Assembly: GCA_013298215.1 (NCBI GenBank) | Contig: JAAFKE010000007.1 | Coordinates: 1 to 64,000, forward strand | Direction of reading: 5' to 3' | Length of the DNA: 64,000 bases | From: Cytophagales bacterium | GTDB taxonomy: Bacteria; Bacteroidota; Bacteroidia; Cytophagales; Spirosomataceae | In this document: positions 1-8,314 of the stretch, one piece after another | Layout of the letters: each line of letters starts with the position of its first letter | Position numbering within the stretch: the stretch's first letter is position 1 | Program-made: the position numbers and the translations under genes | The notes under the pieces: model-generated | Databases searched by the model: none | What the model saw: only the letters and a program-made list of their open reading frames with translations | What the model was told of the DNA's origin: nothing

Positions 1-655
1 CGTGCTTTGGTGGTTTGAAAAGAATGGTGTTGCCCATCAAAATGGCGGGAATGAGCGTGGTGTAGGTCTCGTTGAGGGGATAATTGAAGGGCCCCATGCA
101 CAAAACCACGCCCAGCGGCGAGCGGCGCACTTGCCCAATGATTCCCTGCTCTATTTTGAACCGCGATGAGTTGCGGTCGATGTCTTTGAGCGCGTCGATG
201 GTGTCGTACATGTACTCCACCGTGCGGTCGAACTCCTTGTTAGAATCGGCCAGCGACTTGCCGATCTCCCACATGAGCAAGTTCACAACTTCGGCCTTTT
301 TCTCAATCATTTTGCCCGTAAAGTTCTCCAAACACTTAATCCTGTCGGCCACCGACATCATCGGCCACTCGCCGCGCCCGTTGTTGTAGGCGGCCACGGC
401 GGCGTTCAACGATTGCATCGCTTCCACTTCGGTGGCAATGGGGTAGCTACCAATGAGCTTGCGGGTGGGTGTGTCGGTTTCTTCGGTTCGGGTAAAAACG
501 GGCGAAAAAACGTCGTGGGTTGGGCCGTCCCAAGTCACCATTTCGCCGTTTACCAGCATCTCACGCTGATGGATCGGCTCTTTTAGTTGGTAGGCGGCGG
601 GAATTTGGCTCTCGCGCGGGAAAATGGCGGTTATTCTGTTCTCTAATTCGGTCAT
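1..655 (-). CDS. gapN: Aldehyde dehydrogenase, NADP-dependent glyceraldehyde-3-phosphate dehydrogenase type (5' part only)
   Basis: The N-terminal 218 codons read leftward from an ATG at 655 and run off the window. The product begins [16 protein letters not shown] and carries the aldehyde dehydrogenase N-terminal fold, ending just after the [10 protein letters not shown] segment that corresponds to the conserved P-[WF]-N-[FY]-P motif before the cofactor-binding loop. The stretch [14 protein letters not shown] resembles bacterial non-phosphorylating GAPDH (GapN), a cytoplasmic enzyme that oxidises glyceraldehyde-3-phosphate to 3-phosphoglycerate with NADP. The catalytic Cys and Glu lie outside the window, so the subfamily assignment rests on N-terminal resemblance alone. 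Confidence 0.75.
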   Translation of the reverse strand, partial: MTELENRITAIFPRESQIPAAYQLKEPIHQREMLVNGEMVTWDGPTHDVFSPVFTRTEETDTPTRKLIGSYPIATEVEAMQSLNAAVAAYNNGRGEWPMMSVADRIKCLENFTGKMIEKKAEVVNLLMWEIGKSLADSNKEFDRTVEYMYDTIDALKDIDRNSSRFKIEQGIIGQVRRSPLGVVLCMGPFNYPLNETYTTLIPAILMGNTILFKPPKH

Positions 656-758
656 GGTTGTTAAACGAATAAGTACATGAAGTTGTTCGATGAGATTTAA
701 AAAAGTGTAAAAAAGAAAAGTCGCCCTTGGCTGTCCAAAAGCGACTCTTCTCTTAATG

Positions 759-842
759 TACCGGGAGCCGGAGTCGAACCGGCACGAGTGTAACCTCATT
801 GGTGTTTGAGACCAACGCGTCTACCAATTCCGCCATCCTGGC
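759..842 (-). tRNA. tRNA-Leu (anticodon CAA)
   Basis: Read on the minus strand, the gene starts GCCAGGATGGCGGAATTGG and folds into a cloverleaf with a long variable arm, as expected for a class II leucine tRNA. The anticodon stem TTGGT/ACCAA encloses the loop CTCAAAC, which gives anticodon CAA for UUG codons. The T arm is GCCGG-TTCGACT-CCGGC. The acceptor pairs GCCAGGA with TCCCGGT, leaving one A-C mismatch and one G-U pair, and the discriminator is A at position 759. CCA is not encoded. Confidence 0.93.
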
Positions 843-1220
843 AAATTGCCCCAACGCCGTGACCTGCATTCGGGAGTGCAAATATGCAGGACTGATTTTG
901 ATTTTGCAAAAAGAATTTCAAAAATGCGTGTTTTTGTGCAATTTTCTTGACCATGTTCTAAGTGATACACTTTTAAAGCGCTAAAATATAGAGGCTTGCC
1001 AACAAAGTAGGCTAAACCCAAATGCGTCCAATTACTTTCAGGCCAACCCAATAGCCAATTGAACGCATGGTCATTGCCGTTCAACAGGCTGGTAAAGAAA
1101 ACAAAGGGACTCACAAAGTGGTGTTTTGGCACTGTGGTAATTTGTTGGTATTTTTGTTAGGAAGTACGTAAATACGTATTTTTATTTCGTGCCTAACCCT
1201 CCAACATACGCCAAGTACCG
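843..1220. other. Intergenic region with no supported gene
   Basis: No convincing coding frame is present. The open frames here overlap the tRNA or resemble no protein. The only structure noted is a 12-base perfect palindrome, AAATACGTATTT at 1170-1181, about 40 bases before the DUF4038 gene. It could be an operator but has no other support. Confidence 0.5.
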
Positions 1221-2537
1221 ATGAGAAAATCGCTGATTTGTGTTTTGATGGTAATGAGTGCTTCGCAGCTCGCGGCCAATTACTACGCCCAGTTTCCAAT
1301 TAAAATTAGCAAAAACAGAAAACACCTTGTCGATAGCCGTGGGCAGCCCTTTTTGATGAATGCTGATTCTGGGTGGTTGCTGCTCCAAAAATTGGGCATC
1401 GACGAGGTGCAAGAGTATTTCGTGAAACGAAAACGGCAAGCTTTCAACACCATTTTTATTCAGCTTTTGCCGCCCGAACCTGGCGAAACCAATTTTTACG
1501 AACAAGCTCCGTTCCACAAGCCAGACGATTTTTCGTTGCCCAACGAAAACTACTTCGACCACGTGGCGGCGGTACTGGCCGAGGCCCAAAAACAAAACCT
1601 GCTGGTGGCCATAAACCCCGCTTGGTTGGGCTGTTGCGGCGGCAACTGGGCGAAAGCACAGTTGGCAAATGGGGATTCTGTCTGCAATAAATACGGCCAA
1701 TATCTGGGAGAAAGATTTAAAAAGTTCGATAACGTGGTGTGGATCATGGGCGGCGACCGCGACCCGCTGGGGGAGGAGGAGGCCGTGCGGGCGATGGCCT
1801 ACGGCATAAGGTCACAAACCGATGAGCAGCTGATGACCTACCACGCGGCCTCGTCGCGGTCGAGCACCGATGTTTTTATGGGCGAACCTTGGTTGGATTT
1901 TAGCATGGTTTACACCTATTTTAGGGGTAAGACAAACGCGTGGACTACCGATATGCCGCAAGTTTACGAAATAGCGCAAAAAGAATACCGTAGTCCTAAG
2001 CCCACGGCGTTTGTGTTGGGGGAGGCGCAGTACGAAAACGAAGACGTTGGCAACGCCCAAATGATGCGCCGGCAAGCGTACTGGACGATGCTCGCTGGTG
2101 GCTCGGGGCATTGCTATGGCAGTACTGTGTGGAAATTCGATAAAAATTGGCGCGTTGTTTCTAACTTACCAGGTGCGTTGCAAATGCAACATTTTTATAA
2201 ACTAATGAGCGGCCTGCCGTGGGAGCATTTTGTGCCAGATACCCAAAACCAGTTTGTGGTGGACGGACAAAGTCCCTGGCAAGACCCCAACTACGTCGCG
2301 GTGGCCAGTTTGTCGAACCGAAAACTGATGGTGGCGTATATTCCCCAAAGTGGGCCTTTGCAAATTGATTTTGGCCAGTTGAAAGGCAAACGCCTGCGCG
2401 TGAACTGGTACAGCCCCCGAACGGGCAAAAAATGGGTCACTGCGCACTACGCGCCCAGTGTTGGGGTGAGGCAGGTAGTGCCGCCAACCATCGGCGACGA
2501 TTGGCTGCTGGTGATTGGAAATGTATCGAAAGATTAA
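1221..2537 (+). CDS. Secreted glycoside hydrolase, DUF4038 / apiosidase-like with putative collagen-binding domain
   Basis: The 438-residue product has a signal peptide (about 1-19), a TIM-barrel-like DUF4038 domain (about 25-340) and a C-terminal beta domain (about 345-438) resembling the 'putative collagen-binding domain of a collagenase' found in this family. DUF4038 proteins include GH140 apiosidases, which act on plant cell-wall rhamnogalacturonan II. WIMGGDRDP (174-182) and GEAQYE (267-272) sit where the family's acidic catalytic residues lie, so Asp179 and Glu268 are the likely pair. It stands alone, with no polysaccharide-utilisation partner (SusC/SusD) nearby, so the true substrate cannot be read from context. 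Confidence 0.8.
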   Translation: MRKSLICVLMVMSASQLAANYYAQFPIKISKNRKHLVDSRGQPFLMNADSGWLLLQKLGIDEVQEYFVKRKRQAFNTIFIQLLPPEPGETNFYEQAPFHKPDDFSLPNENYFDHVAAVLAEAQKQNLLVAINPAWLGCCGGNWAKAQLANGDSVCNKYGQYLGERFKKFDNVVWIMGGDRDPLGEEEAVRAMAYGIRSQTDEQLMTYHAASSRSSTDVFMGEPWLDFSMVYTYFRGKTNAWTTDMPQVYEIAQKEYRSPKPTAFVLGEAQYENEDVGNAQMMRRQAYWTMLAGGSGHCYGSTVWKFDKNWRVVSNLPGALQMQHFYKLMSGLPWEHFVPDTQNQFVVDGQSPWQDPNYVAVASLSNRKLMVAYIPQSGPLQIDFGQLKGKRLRVNWYSPRTGKKWVTAHYAPSVGVRQVVPPTIGDDWLLVIGNVSKD

Positions 2538-2587
2538 TAAATGGAACGATTTTTGCTCTAATTTGGCTTGAAACCTACCTGACTTGC

Positions 2588-4612
2588 ATGAAATTTTGGA
2601 CTTTTACATTCGCTTTTCTATTACTCACATATGCAGCGCGGGCCCAAGAAGTACTTTGGGCAAGTAAAGTACTGGGTTTTTCGTCAGAATTTCAACAAGA
2701 GGTCGTTGGGCAGGAGTTTAGGGCCATTCAGGCTCTGGGCCGCCCCAATAAATACCCCGTGGCAGGCGAGTCGCCGTGTGCTTGGACTCCCTACAACGCA
2801 GACTCGCAGGGCGAGGAGTGGATCAAGGTGGGTTTTGGGGTGGCACTGAGAGCCAAACAGGTGGTGGTGGCCGAAAACCACAACGCGGGGGCCATAACCC
2901 GGGTGTTTGCCTACACGCCCAACAGTACCGAGATTCTTATTTATGAAGATTACGCGCCCTACGCGGGCAAAGAAAGCGCGCGGCTGTTGTCGATCCCGAT
3001 AAAAGATAGTACACTGATAATCAGTGCCGTAAAGATAGTTTTGAACCCCGCCCGGGTGCGGGGATACAACCAGATTGATGCCATCGGTATTTCGGCCTCA
3101 ACGGCCAAAGTACCCACTGGTGTGAATGTATCGGCGAAGGCTCCAGCCGAAATTATCAAAGAAAACCTGGGGAAGTCAATCAACTCTAAGGGCCAGGAGG
3201 TGGCCCCGATCATAGCCCCCGACGGCAAGACGCTGTACTTTACGCGCAGCAAACACGAGCTAAATATTGGTGCGCCCGAAAAACAGGACGTTTGGTTTTC
3301 TAAGTTAGAGTCGGGCAACGTTTGGGGGGCGGCCATGAATATGAGCACCCCCATTAACAATGCCGAGTCGAACGCCATCTGCGGGATAGCCGGCGACGGC
3401 AAGACGCTCTATTTGCTCAATGTCTATAAATCGGACGGCACGCTGATTGACGGCTTATCGAAATCGGTGCGCCAAAAAAGCGGCTGGTCGTTTCCCTCAG
3501 AATGTAAAATTACCAATAATTACAACCTCCAAAAAGACAACCTGCGCGAGTACGGGATGTCGCCCGACGGCAAGATTTTGGTGTTGTCGGTCAAGCGCAA
3601 GGACACATTTGGCAAAAAAGACCTGTACGTATCGTTTCAAAAGAAAGACAAAACGTGGTCTGAACCCCAAAACATGGGAGCCGACATTAACACCGCCGAC
3701 GAGGATGGTTGCCCTTTTGTGGCCTCCGACGGCCAGACGGTTTATTTTACCTCCACGGGGCGGCCTGGTTTCGGCGACGGCGATATTTTTGTGTCGAGAC
3801 GCTTGGATAGTACTTGGACAAAATGGACCGAACCCGAAAACCTCGGGCCTGCCATCAATACGGCTGGCTGGGACGGCTACCTGACCATTCCCGCGTCGGG
3901 AGAGTACGGGTACATGAGTTCGACCCAAAACTCAATGGGCGAAACGGACATATTTCGCTTCAAGCTTTATCCCGAAATAAAACCGCAGGCAGTGGCTATT
4001 ATTTCGGGCAGTGTGCTGAACGGTGCCACAAAACAGCCCGTGGGTACGGACGTAATTACGGACTTGCTGAAAGACAACAAAGAGATAACAAAGGTGGAGT
4101 ATAACCCCGAAACGGGCGAGTTTAAGATGATCGTGCCAGTGGGCGAAACTTACCGACTGACCGCACCCACGGACGGTTTTTTTTCGCAAAACAAAGTAAT
4201 TGACCTGAGCCGCGAGAAGCGGTTTCGCGAAATCAGAGAGAACATTACGCTCGTGCCAGTGCAGGCGGGCCAGAAAATAGTGCTGAACAACGTAGCTTTT
4301 GAGCAAAGCAAGTTCGAGCTCGTGGTGGGTTCGGAGGCCGAACTGAACGAAATTGTGCGCTTAATGGAAAAAAACGCGGCGATGGAGGTACTTTTAGAAG
4401 GCCACACCGACAACCAAGGCGACTTTAAGCTAAACATTAAGCTGTCGGAAGACCGCGTGGCGGAGGTAAAAAAATACTTTGTTGGCAAGGGCATTGCCGA
4501 AACCCGCGTGCAAACAAAGGGCTGGGGCCCCACCAAACCCGTGGCCAGCAACGAGTCGGAAGACCGCCGGAAGCTCAACCGCCGCGTGGAGTTTACGATC
4601 CTCAAAATGTGA
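2588..4612 (+). CDS. OmpA-family protein with PD40 repeats and discoidin-like N-terminus
   Basis: The 674-residue product starts at ATG 2588 with a clear signal peptide (MKFWTFTFAFLLLTYAARA); an open frame extends further upstream but overlaps the previous gene and lacks the signal. A discoidin-like beta domain (about 20-175) is followed by at least five PD40/WD40-like blades with the pattern DGKTLYFT, DGKTLYLL, DGKILVLS, DGQTVYFT and GEYGYMSS, then a linker and a C-terminal OmpA peptidoglycan-binding domain (about 555-674) containing EGHTDNQG and NRRVEF. Proteins of this layout sit in the periplasm or outer membrane of Bacteroidota; relatives include the gliding/T9SS component PorE. It is probably a cell-envelope anchor protein of unknown partner. 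Confidence 0.85.
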   Translation: MKFWTFTFAFLLLTYAARAQEVLWASKVLGFSSEFQQEVVGQEFRAIQALGRPNKYPVAGESPCAWTPYNADSQGEEWIKVGFGVALRAKQVVVAENHNAGAITRVFAYTPNSTEILIYEDYAPYAGKESARLLSIPIKDSTLIISAVKIVLNPARVRGYNQIDAIGISASTAKVPTGVNVSAKAPAEIIKENLGKSINSKGQEVAPIIAPDGKTLYFTRSKHELNIGAPEKQDVWFSKLESGNVWGAAMNMSTPINNAESNAICGIAGDGKTLYLLNVYKSDGTLIDGLSKSVRQKSGWSFPSECKITNNYNLQKDNLREYGMSPDGKILVLSVKRKDTFGKKDLYVSFQKKDKTWSEPQNMGADINTADEDGCPFVASDGQTVYFTSTGRPGFGDGDIFVSRRLDSTWTKWTEPENLGPAINTAGWDGYLTIPASGEYGYMSSTQNSMGETDIFRFKLYPEIKPQAVAIISGSVLNGATKQPVGTDVITDLLKDNKEITKVEYNPETGEFKMIVPVGETYRLTAPTDGFFSQNKVIDLSREKRFREIRENITLVPVQAGQKIVLNNVAFEQSKFELVVGSEAELNEIVRLMEKNAAMEVLLEGHTDNQGDFKLNIKLSEDRVAEVKKYFVGKGIAETRVQTKGWGPTKPVASNESEDRRKLNRRVEFTILKM

Positions 4613-4631
4613 GTTTGCCGAGCCAGGTGGG

Positions 4632-4661
4632 TTGCAAAACCCGTTGTTATGCTTATATTTG
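4632..4661 (+). promoter_or_regulatory. Bacteroidota promoter for the 4.7-12 kb gene run
   Basis: TTG at 4632-4634 is followed after 19 bases by TATATTTG at 4654-4661. This matches the Bacteroidota consensus (-33 TTG, -7 TAnnTTTG) closely and puts the transcript start near 4668, about 15 bases before the ATG at 4683. A small GGGCT/AGCCC hairpin lies in the leader at about 4663-4677. Confidence 0.65.
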
Positions 4662-4682
4662 CGGGCTTTTTAGCCCCAAAAT

Positions 4683-6374
4683 ATGTCTGCTTCTACGACC
4701 AAAAATACACTTCTTTTCGTTCCTCTGTTTGTTGCACCCGTTGCAGTTTATTTCTGGCTTTGGCAGAGCTACGCCGTCAATATTCCTAAGTGGGACGACC
4801 ACGCCCTCAAAGCCTTTGTGCTTGGTTTTGAGGCTGCGCCAACGCTGTTTGCCAAAATACAAACGCTATTTGCCCAACACAACGAACACCGCATTTTTTG
4901 GACGCGCCTGGTGACCATCACCGACTACGCCCTCTTTGGCAGGCTCAATTACGTGCATTTGATGTTTGTGGCCAACGCCGGGCTGGTACTTTTGAGCCTG
5001 ATTTTGGTTCGTTTCTTTCAAAAAAACAACATTTCGGTTTGGGCGGCTGCGCCCATCCCGTTCCTAATTTTCACGTTGGCCTTCTGGGAAAACACCTACT
5101 GGGGCATGGCATCGGTACAAAATTTTTGGGTGGTGGTGTGGTTTGTTCTCACCATGCACTGGCTGGCCCAAAACCGCCCAAACCGCTTTTTGCTTGCCTT
5201 TGTGAGTGCCTTTTTGTGCGTCTTTACGTCGGGCAACGGCCTGCTGGCCTGCGCTTGCGGAGCCGTGGTGCTGCTGGCGCAGTGCAACTGGAAACGCCTA
5301 ACGGCGTGGCTGGCGTTTTCGGGAGCATTGGCGTTTTCGTATTTTATAACCTACCAAAAACCCGTCGGGATTCCGTCGCCGCAATTAGATGCCAAGGTGT
5401 TTCTGAAAGGTTTTCTGGGTTTTCTGGGCGCGGCGGCAGAGTGCTTGGCAACTGGCGATGCCCTAAAAATGTGCTGGTTTTTTGGTGGTTTATTGCTCTT
5501 GATAAGTATTTTATTGGGCTCGGTTGCCATCTATAAATTTGGCCGAGGGTGGTTCAAAAAGCCTGTTTTGGGCGGTGGGTACGCGCCCGTTTTTGTGGTG
5601 TCTGTTTTGGTTTTTGTGTTTTTCAATGCGCTTTTGGTGGCCTACACGCGCTCTGGTTTTGGGTTGATGACGCTTGTAACGAGCCGCTACAAAATATACT
5701 CGGTGCTGCTCGTTGCCACGCTTTTCTGCTACGCCACGGCCTTGGTGTGGCCGTATGTACAAAGAAGCCGCACGCAGTTTTTTTATGTCTTTGCTACGCT
5801 CATGCCCGCGCTGTTTTTCTTTGTGGCCGCCAACCATTTCCACCTCAACGATACCCTCAAACTTCGCCAGTTTCTTGTCACGAGCCAGTTCAACAATACC
5901 ACCAATACCCCCGCCGCCAACGATTCGGTTTCGGTGGCGGTGAGGCGAATATACCAACCCCCCGCCGTTTTTTTAGACAGCCTACCCATTGTCACGCTGC
6001 CCGCTCCCGTTTTTTTGCCAGATTCTCAAAACGTCAGCGTGTTAAAAAGCACCGACGGGTTCACCTTTGCCATGCCCAACTACCAAGCACAAGGCCTGGG
6101 CGACGACGGTTTTTACTTAATCATGCGTTCTAAAACACGCGCCTACGTTTTTCCTGCCGAACGGCTTCGCCGAGAAGGGATCGTAAATTTGCTTAATTTT
6201 GACGGGTACTTTCAGGACGGAGCCGTGGTGCGCGTACCTTTTATTGAAACCGTACCCGACTATTATCGCCTACATTTGCTGGTGAGAATGGCTGGAAAGG
6301 GGAGGGTTTTTCCGACGGACAAAATCGTCAGAATGCCCCCCTCAAAGGACGCAATCGTGCAATCGAACTGGTAG
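4683..6374 (+). CDS. Polytopic membrane protein of unknown function, possibly a GT-C-type glycosyltransferase
   Basis: The 563-residue protein is dominated by hydrophobic segments (roughly 10-12 from residue 8 to about 400), followed by a soluble C-terminal tail of about 150 residues rich in beta-forming sequence. An early conserved-looking loop WDDHAL and NEHRIFWTRL lies between the first and second membrane segments. Such an acidic first loop is typical of GT-C glycosyltransferases that use lipid-linked sugars, but no family motif is strong enough to assign it. It is the first gene behind a strong promoter and is followed after 24 bases by an acyltransferase 3 gene, which favours a role in surface glycan assembly. 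That function is inferred from context only. Confidence 0.6.
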   Translation: MSASTTKNTLLFVPLFVAPVAVYFWLWQSYAVNIPKWDDHALKAFVLGFEAAPTLFAKIQTLFAQHNEHRIFWTRLVTITDYALFGRLNYVHLMFVANAGLVLLSLILVRFFQKNNISVWAAAPIPFLIFTLAFWENTYWGMASVQNFWVVVWFVLTMHWLAQNRPNRFLLAFVSAFLCVFTSGNGLLACACGAVVLLAQCNWKRLTAWLAFSGALAFSYFITYQKPVGIPSPQLDAKVFLKGFLGFLGAAAECLATGDALKMCWFFGGLLLLISILLGSVAIYKFGRGWFKKPVLGGGYAPVFVVSVLVFVFFNALLVAYTRSGFGLMTLVTSRYKIYSVLLVATLFCYATALVWPYVQRSRTQFFYVFATLMPALFFFVAANHFHLNDTLKLRQFLVTSQFNNTTNTPAANDSVSVAVRRIYQPPAVFLDSLPIVTLPAPVFLPDSQNVSVLKSTDGFTFAMPNYQAQGLGDDGFYLIMRSKTRAYVFPAERLRREGIVNLLNFDGYFQDGAVVRVPFIETVPDYYRLHLLVRMAGKGRVFPTDKIVRMPPSKDAIVQSNW

Positions 6375-6398
6375 AAAAACCGAAAACACCGTGACACA

Positions 6399-7505
6399 AT
6401 GATCCACAAAGAAGAAAGTTATTTCAAGCAATTAGACGGCGTTCGGTTTGTGGCGGTGGCACTGGTGCTTTGGGACCATTGGATGGGCGAGTACAATAAA
6501 ATCCCGTTTGGGGCGCTGGGGGTCAATCTTTTTTTTGTGTTGAGCGGGTTTCTCATCACCCGTATTTTGCTCAACAGCAAAGACAAATACCAACCGCAGG
6601 TGGGCGGGTTGGGGGTTTACCTCAAAAAGTTTTACGTTCGGCGCACCATCCGTATTTTTCCCGTTTACTACCTCACAATTGCGGCCTTGTTTTTGCTCAA
6701 TGTGCCGCCCGTTCGCCAAACTTGGGGCTGGTGTGTGCTGTATGCCTCCAACATTTACATAGCGTTTTACCAGCGCTGGATGGGAACGATCGACCACCTG
6801 TGGTCGCTGGCGGTGGAGGAGCAGTTTTACATTTTTTTTCCGCTAACGGTCTTCTTTGTGCCGCGCCGCCATTTTTTAAAACTAACGGCGGCCATGATCG
6901 TCGGCAGCGTTTTGTTGCGTTTATATTGCTCGCTCACTGGCGTTTGGTGGGGCGTGCCATACGTGCTCATGCCCACTTGTTTGGACGCGTTCGGGTTGGG
7001 CGGGCTGATGGCCTACTTGTTTACGTACCAAAGTGAGTTGTACGTCAAAATTATAAACCAAACCAAGTATTTGATAATGAGCTTATTGCTGTTGGTTTTG
7101 GTGCTTTTTTTATCCAAAACCTACACCGAGCCCCACAACATTATGTTCAGTGTTTGGGAGCGGCTGGCGGCATCGGTCTTTGGTTTCTTTTTTATTGGCA
7201 AAGCCGTATTGGGCTACGGTGGCCTGGCCAAAACTATTTTAGAGCACCCCGTTTCGAGTTATTTGGGGCGCATCAGCTACGGCATTTACATTTACCACAA
7301 TTTTGTCTATAATTTTTACCACACCACGGCGGCGCATCCCACGCTCAGAATCATCAACCGAATGTACCAATACCTACCCGCTCTGGTGGGTAGCCAGGTG
7401 TTCATTGTGTTGGTTTCGCTGGTGCTGACGGTGGCGCTGGCATCGGTTTCTTGGTTTTTAATCGAAAAACCAATCAACAGTTTAAAAGACCGTTTTCAGT
7501 ATTAG
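6399..7505 (+). CDS. Acyltransferase 3 family membrane protein (OafA/YrhL type)
   Basis: The 368-residue protein has about ten membrane segments and the acyltransferase 3 signature from the start: FKQLDGVRFVAVALVLWDHW (about 9-28), with the family histidine in WDHW, followed by FFVLSGFLITRILL. Further on are RRTIRIFPVYYL and DHLWSLAVEEQFYI, both diagnostic of the OafA branch. These enzymes move acyl groups, usually acetyl, across the inner membrane onto O-antigen, capsule or other sugars. The next but three gene encodes an SGNH/AlgJ-like periplasmic protein, a common partner for such transporters. Its frame overlaps the extended form of the next gene but not the start chosen there. Confidence 0.88.
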   Translation: MIHKEESYFKQLDGVRFVAVALVLWDHWMGEYNKIPFGALGVNLFFVLSGFLITRILLNSKDKYQPQVGGLGVYLKKFYVRRTIRIFPVYYLTIAALFLLNVPPVRQTWGWCVLYASNIYIAFYQRWMGTIDHLWSLAVEEQFYIFFPLTVFFVPRRHFLKLTAAMIVGSVLLRLYCSLTGVWWGVPYVLMPTCLDAFGLGGLMAYLFTYQSELYVKIINQTKYLIMSLLLLVLVLFLSKTYTEPHNIMFSVWERLAASVFGFFFIGKAVLGYGGLAKTILEHPVSSYLGRISYGIYIYHNFVYNFYHTTAAHPTLRIINRMYQYLPALVGSQVFIVLVSLVLTVALASVSWFLIEKPINSLKDRFQY

Positions 7506-7570
7506 TGCGACCAGTTACCGTAAAAATGACTATTTTTGATCCAAATTTTGTTTCAATCAATACCCAAATC

Positions 7571-8314
7571 ATGCCAATACACGTAGCCATTGTGATGCCC
7601 GCCTACAACGAACAAGAATGTATATCGGAGGTAGTGCGGCTGTGGACTGTTTTTCTGACGACGAATTTTCCAGGTAAAATCACCAAGCTAATCGTAATAA
7701 ATGATGGATCTAAAGACCAAACGGGGCAAATTTTAGACCAAATTGCGCCCCAGATAGACAACCTGCTGGTGGTGCATCAGAAAAACGGCGGCCACGGAAA
7801 CGCCGTTGTGAACGGCTACCGAAAGGCCATCGAGTTGCAGGCGGAGTACGTGTTTCAGACCGACTCCGATGACCAGTTTGTGACCGACGATTTTAACAAA
7901 TTGTGGGCAAGGCGCGGAGAGTCGGACTTTATTTTGGGCCACCGACAGGTGCGCTTCGATGCCACGGCGAGGTTGTTTATTACCCGAATATTGCGCTCAA
8001 CCATTTTTTTGGTGTACGGAACCTACATTCAAGATAGCAACATTCCGTTTAGGCTAATTAAAGGTACGTACCTCAAAAAACTCATTGACCAACTGCCCGT
8101 ACCCGAGCCGTTTGCCCCCAATATTTTTATTGCCGTGATGGCCCGAAAGGCTGGCCAAAAGCTACTCGACATTCCGATTACCCACAAAGAACGCCTCACG
8201 GGTACGGTCTCTATCTTGAAGTGGAACCTATTGAAAGTGTGTTTTAGGAGCTTTCAGGAGCTGCTCACGTTTAGGGTAGAACTCAACGAAAAAGTCAGAA
8301 ACATAAAGTCTTGA
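7571..8314 (+). CDS. Family 2 glycosyltransferase (dolichol-phosphate-mannose synthase-like)
   Basis: The start chosen is ATG 7571, giving a 247-residue GT-A enzyme that begins directly with HVAIVMPAYNEQE; an in-frame ATG at 7526 would add 15 residues. The nucleotide-binding region VINDGSKDQT and the acidic FQTDSDDQF motif (metal/NDP-sugar site) are present, followed by IQDSNIPFRLIKG, as in polyprenyl-phosphate glycosyltransferases. No membrane helix is visible, so the enzyme is probably cytoplasmic or peripheral and loads a sugar onto a lipid carrier for a GT-C enzyme such as the 4683-6374 product. Its TGA overlaps the TTG start of the next gene, indicating translational coupling. Confidence 0.85.
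   Translation: MPIHVAIVMPAYNEQECISEVVRLWTVFLTTNFPGKITKLIVINDGSKDQTGQILDQIAPQIDNLLVVHQKNGGHGNAVVNGYRKAIELQAEYVFQTDSDDQFVTDDFNKLWARRGESDFILGHRQVRFDATARLFITRILRSTIFLVYGTYIQDSNIPFRLIKGTYLKKLIDQLPVPEPFAPNIFIAVMARKAGQKLLDIPITHKERLTGTVSILKWNLLKVCFRSFQELLTFRVELNEKVRNIKS

Noticed and set aside
821-1132. 103-codon minus-strand frame overlapping tRNA-Leu
   Set aside because: It runs through the tRNA gene, has no recognisable protein content and lies in a non-coding gap.
2432-2587. N-terminal extension of the OmpA/PD40 gene
   Set aside because: It overlaps the end of the DUF4038 gene and precedes a perfect signal peptide starting at 2588.
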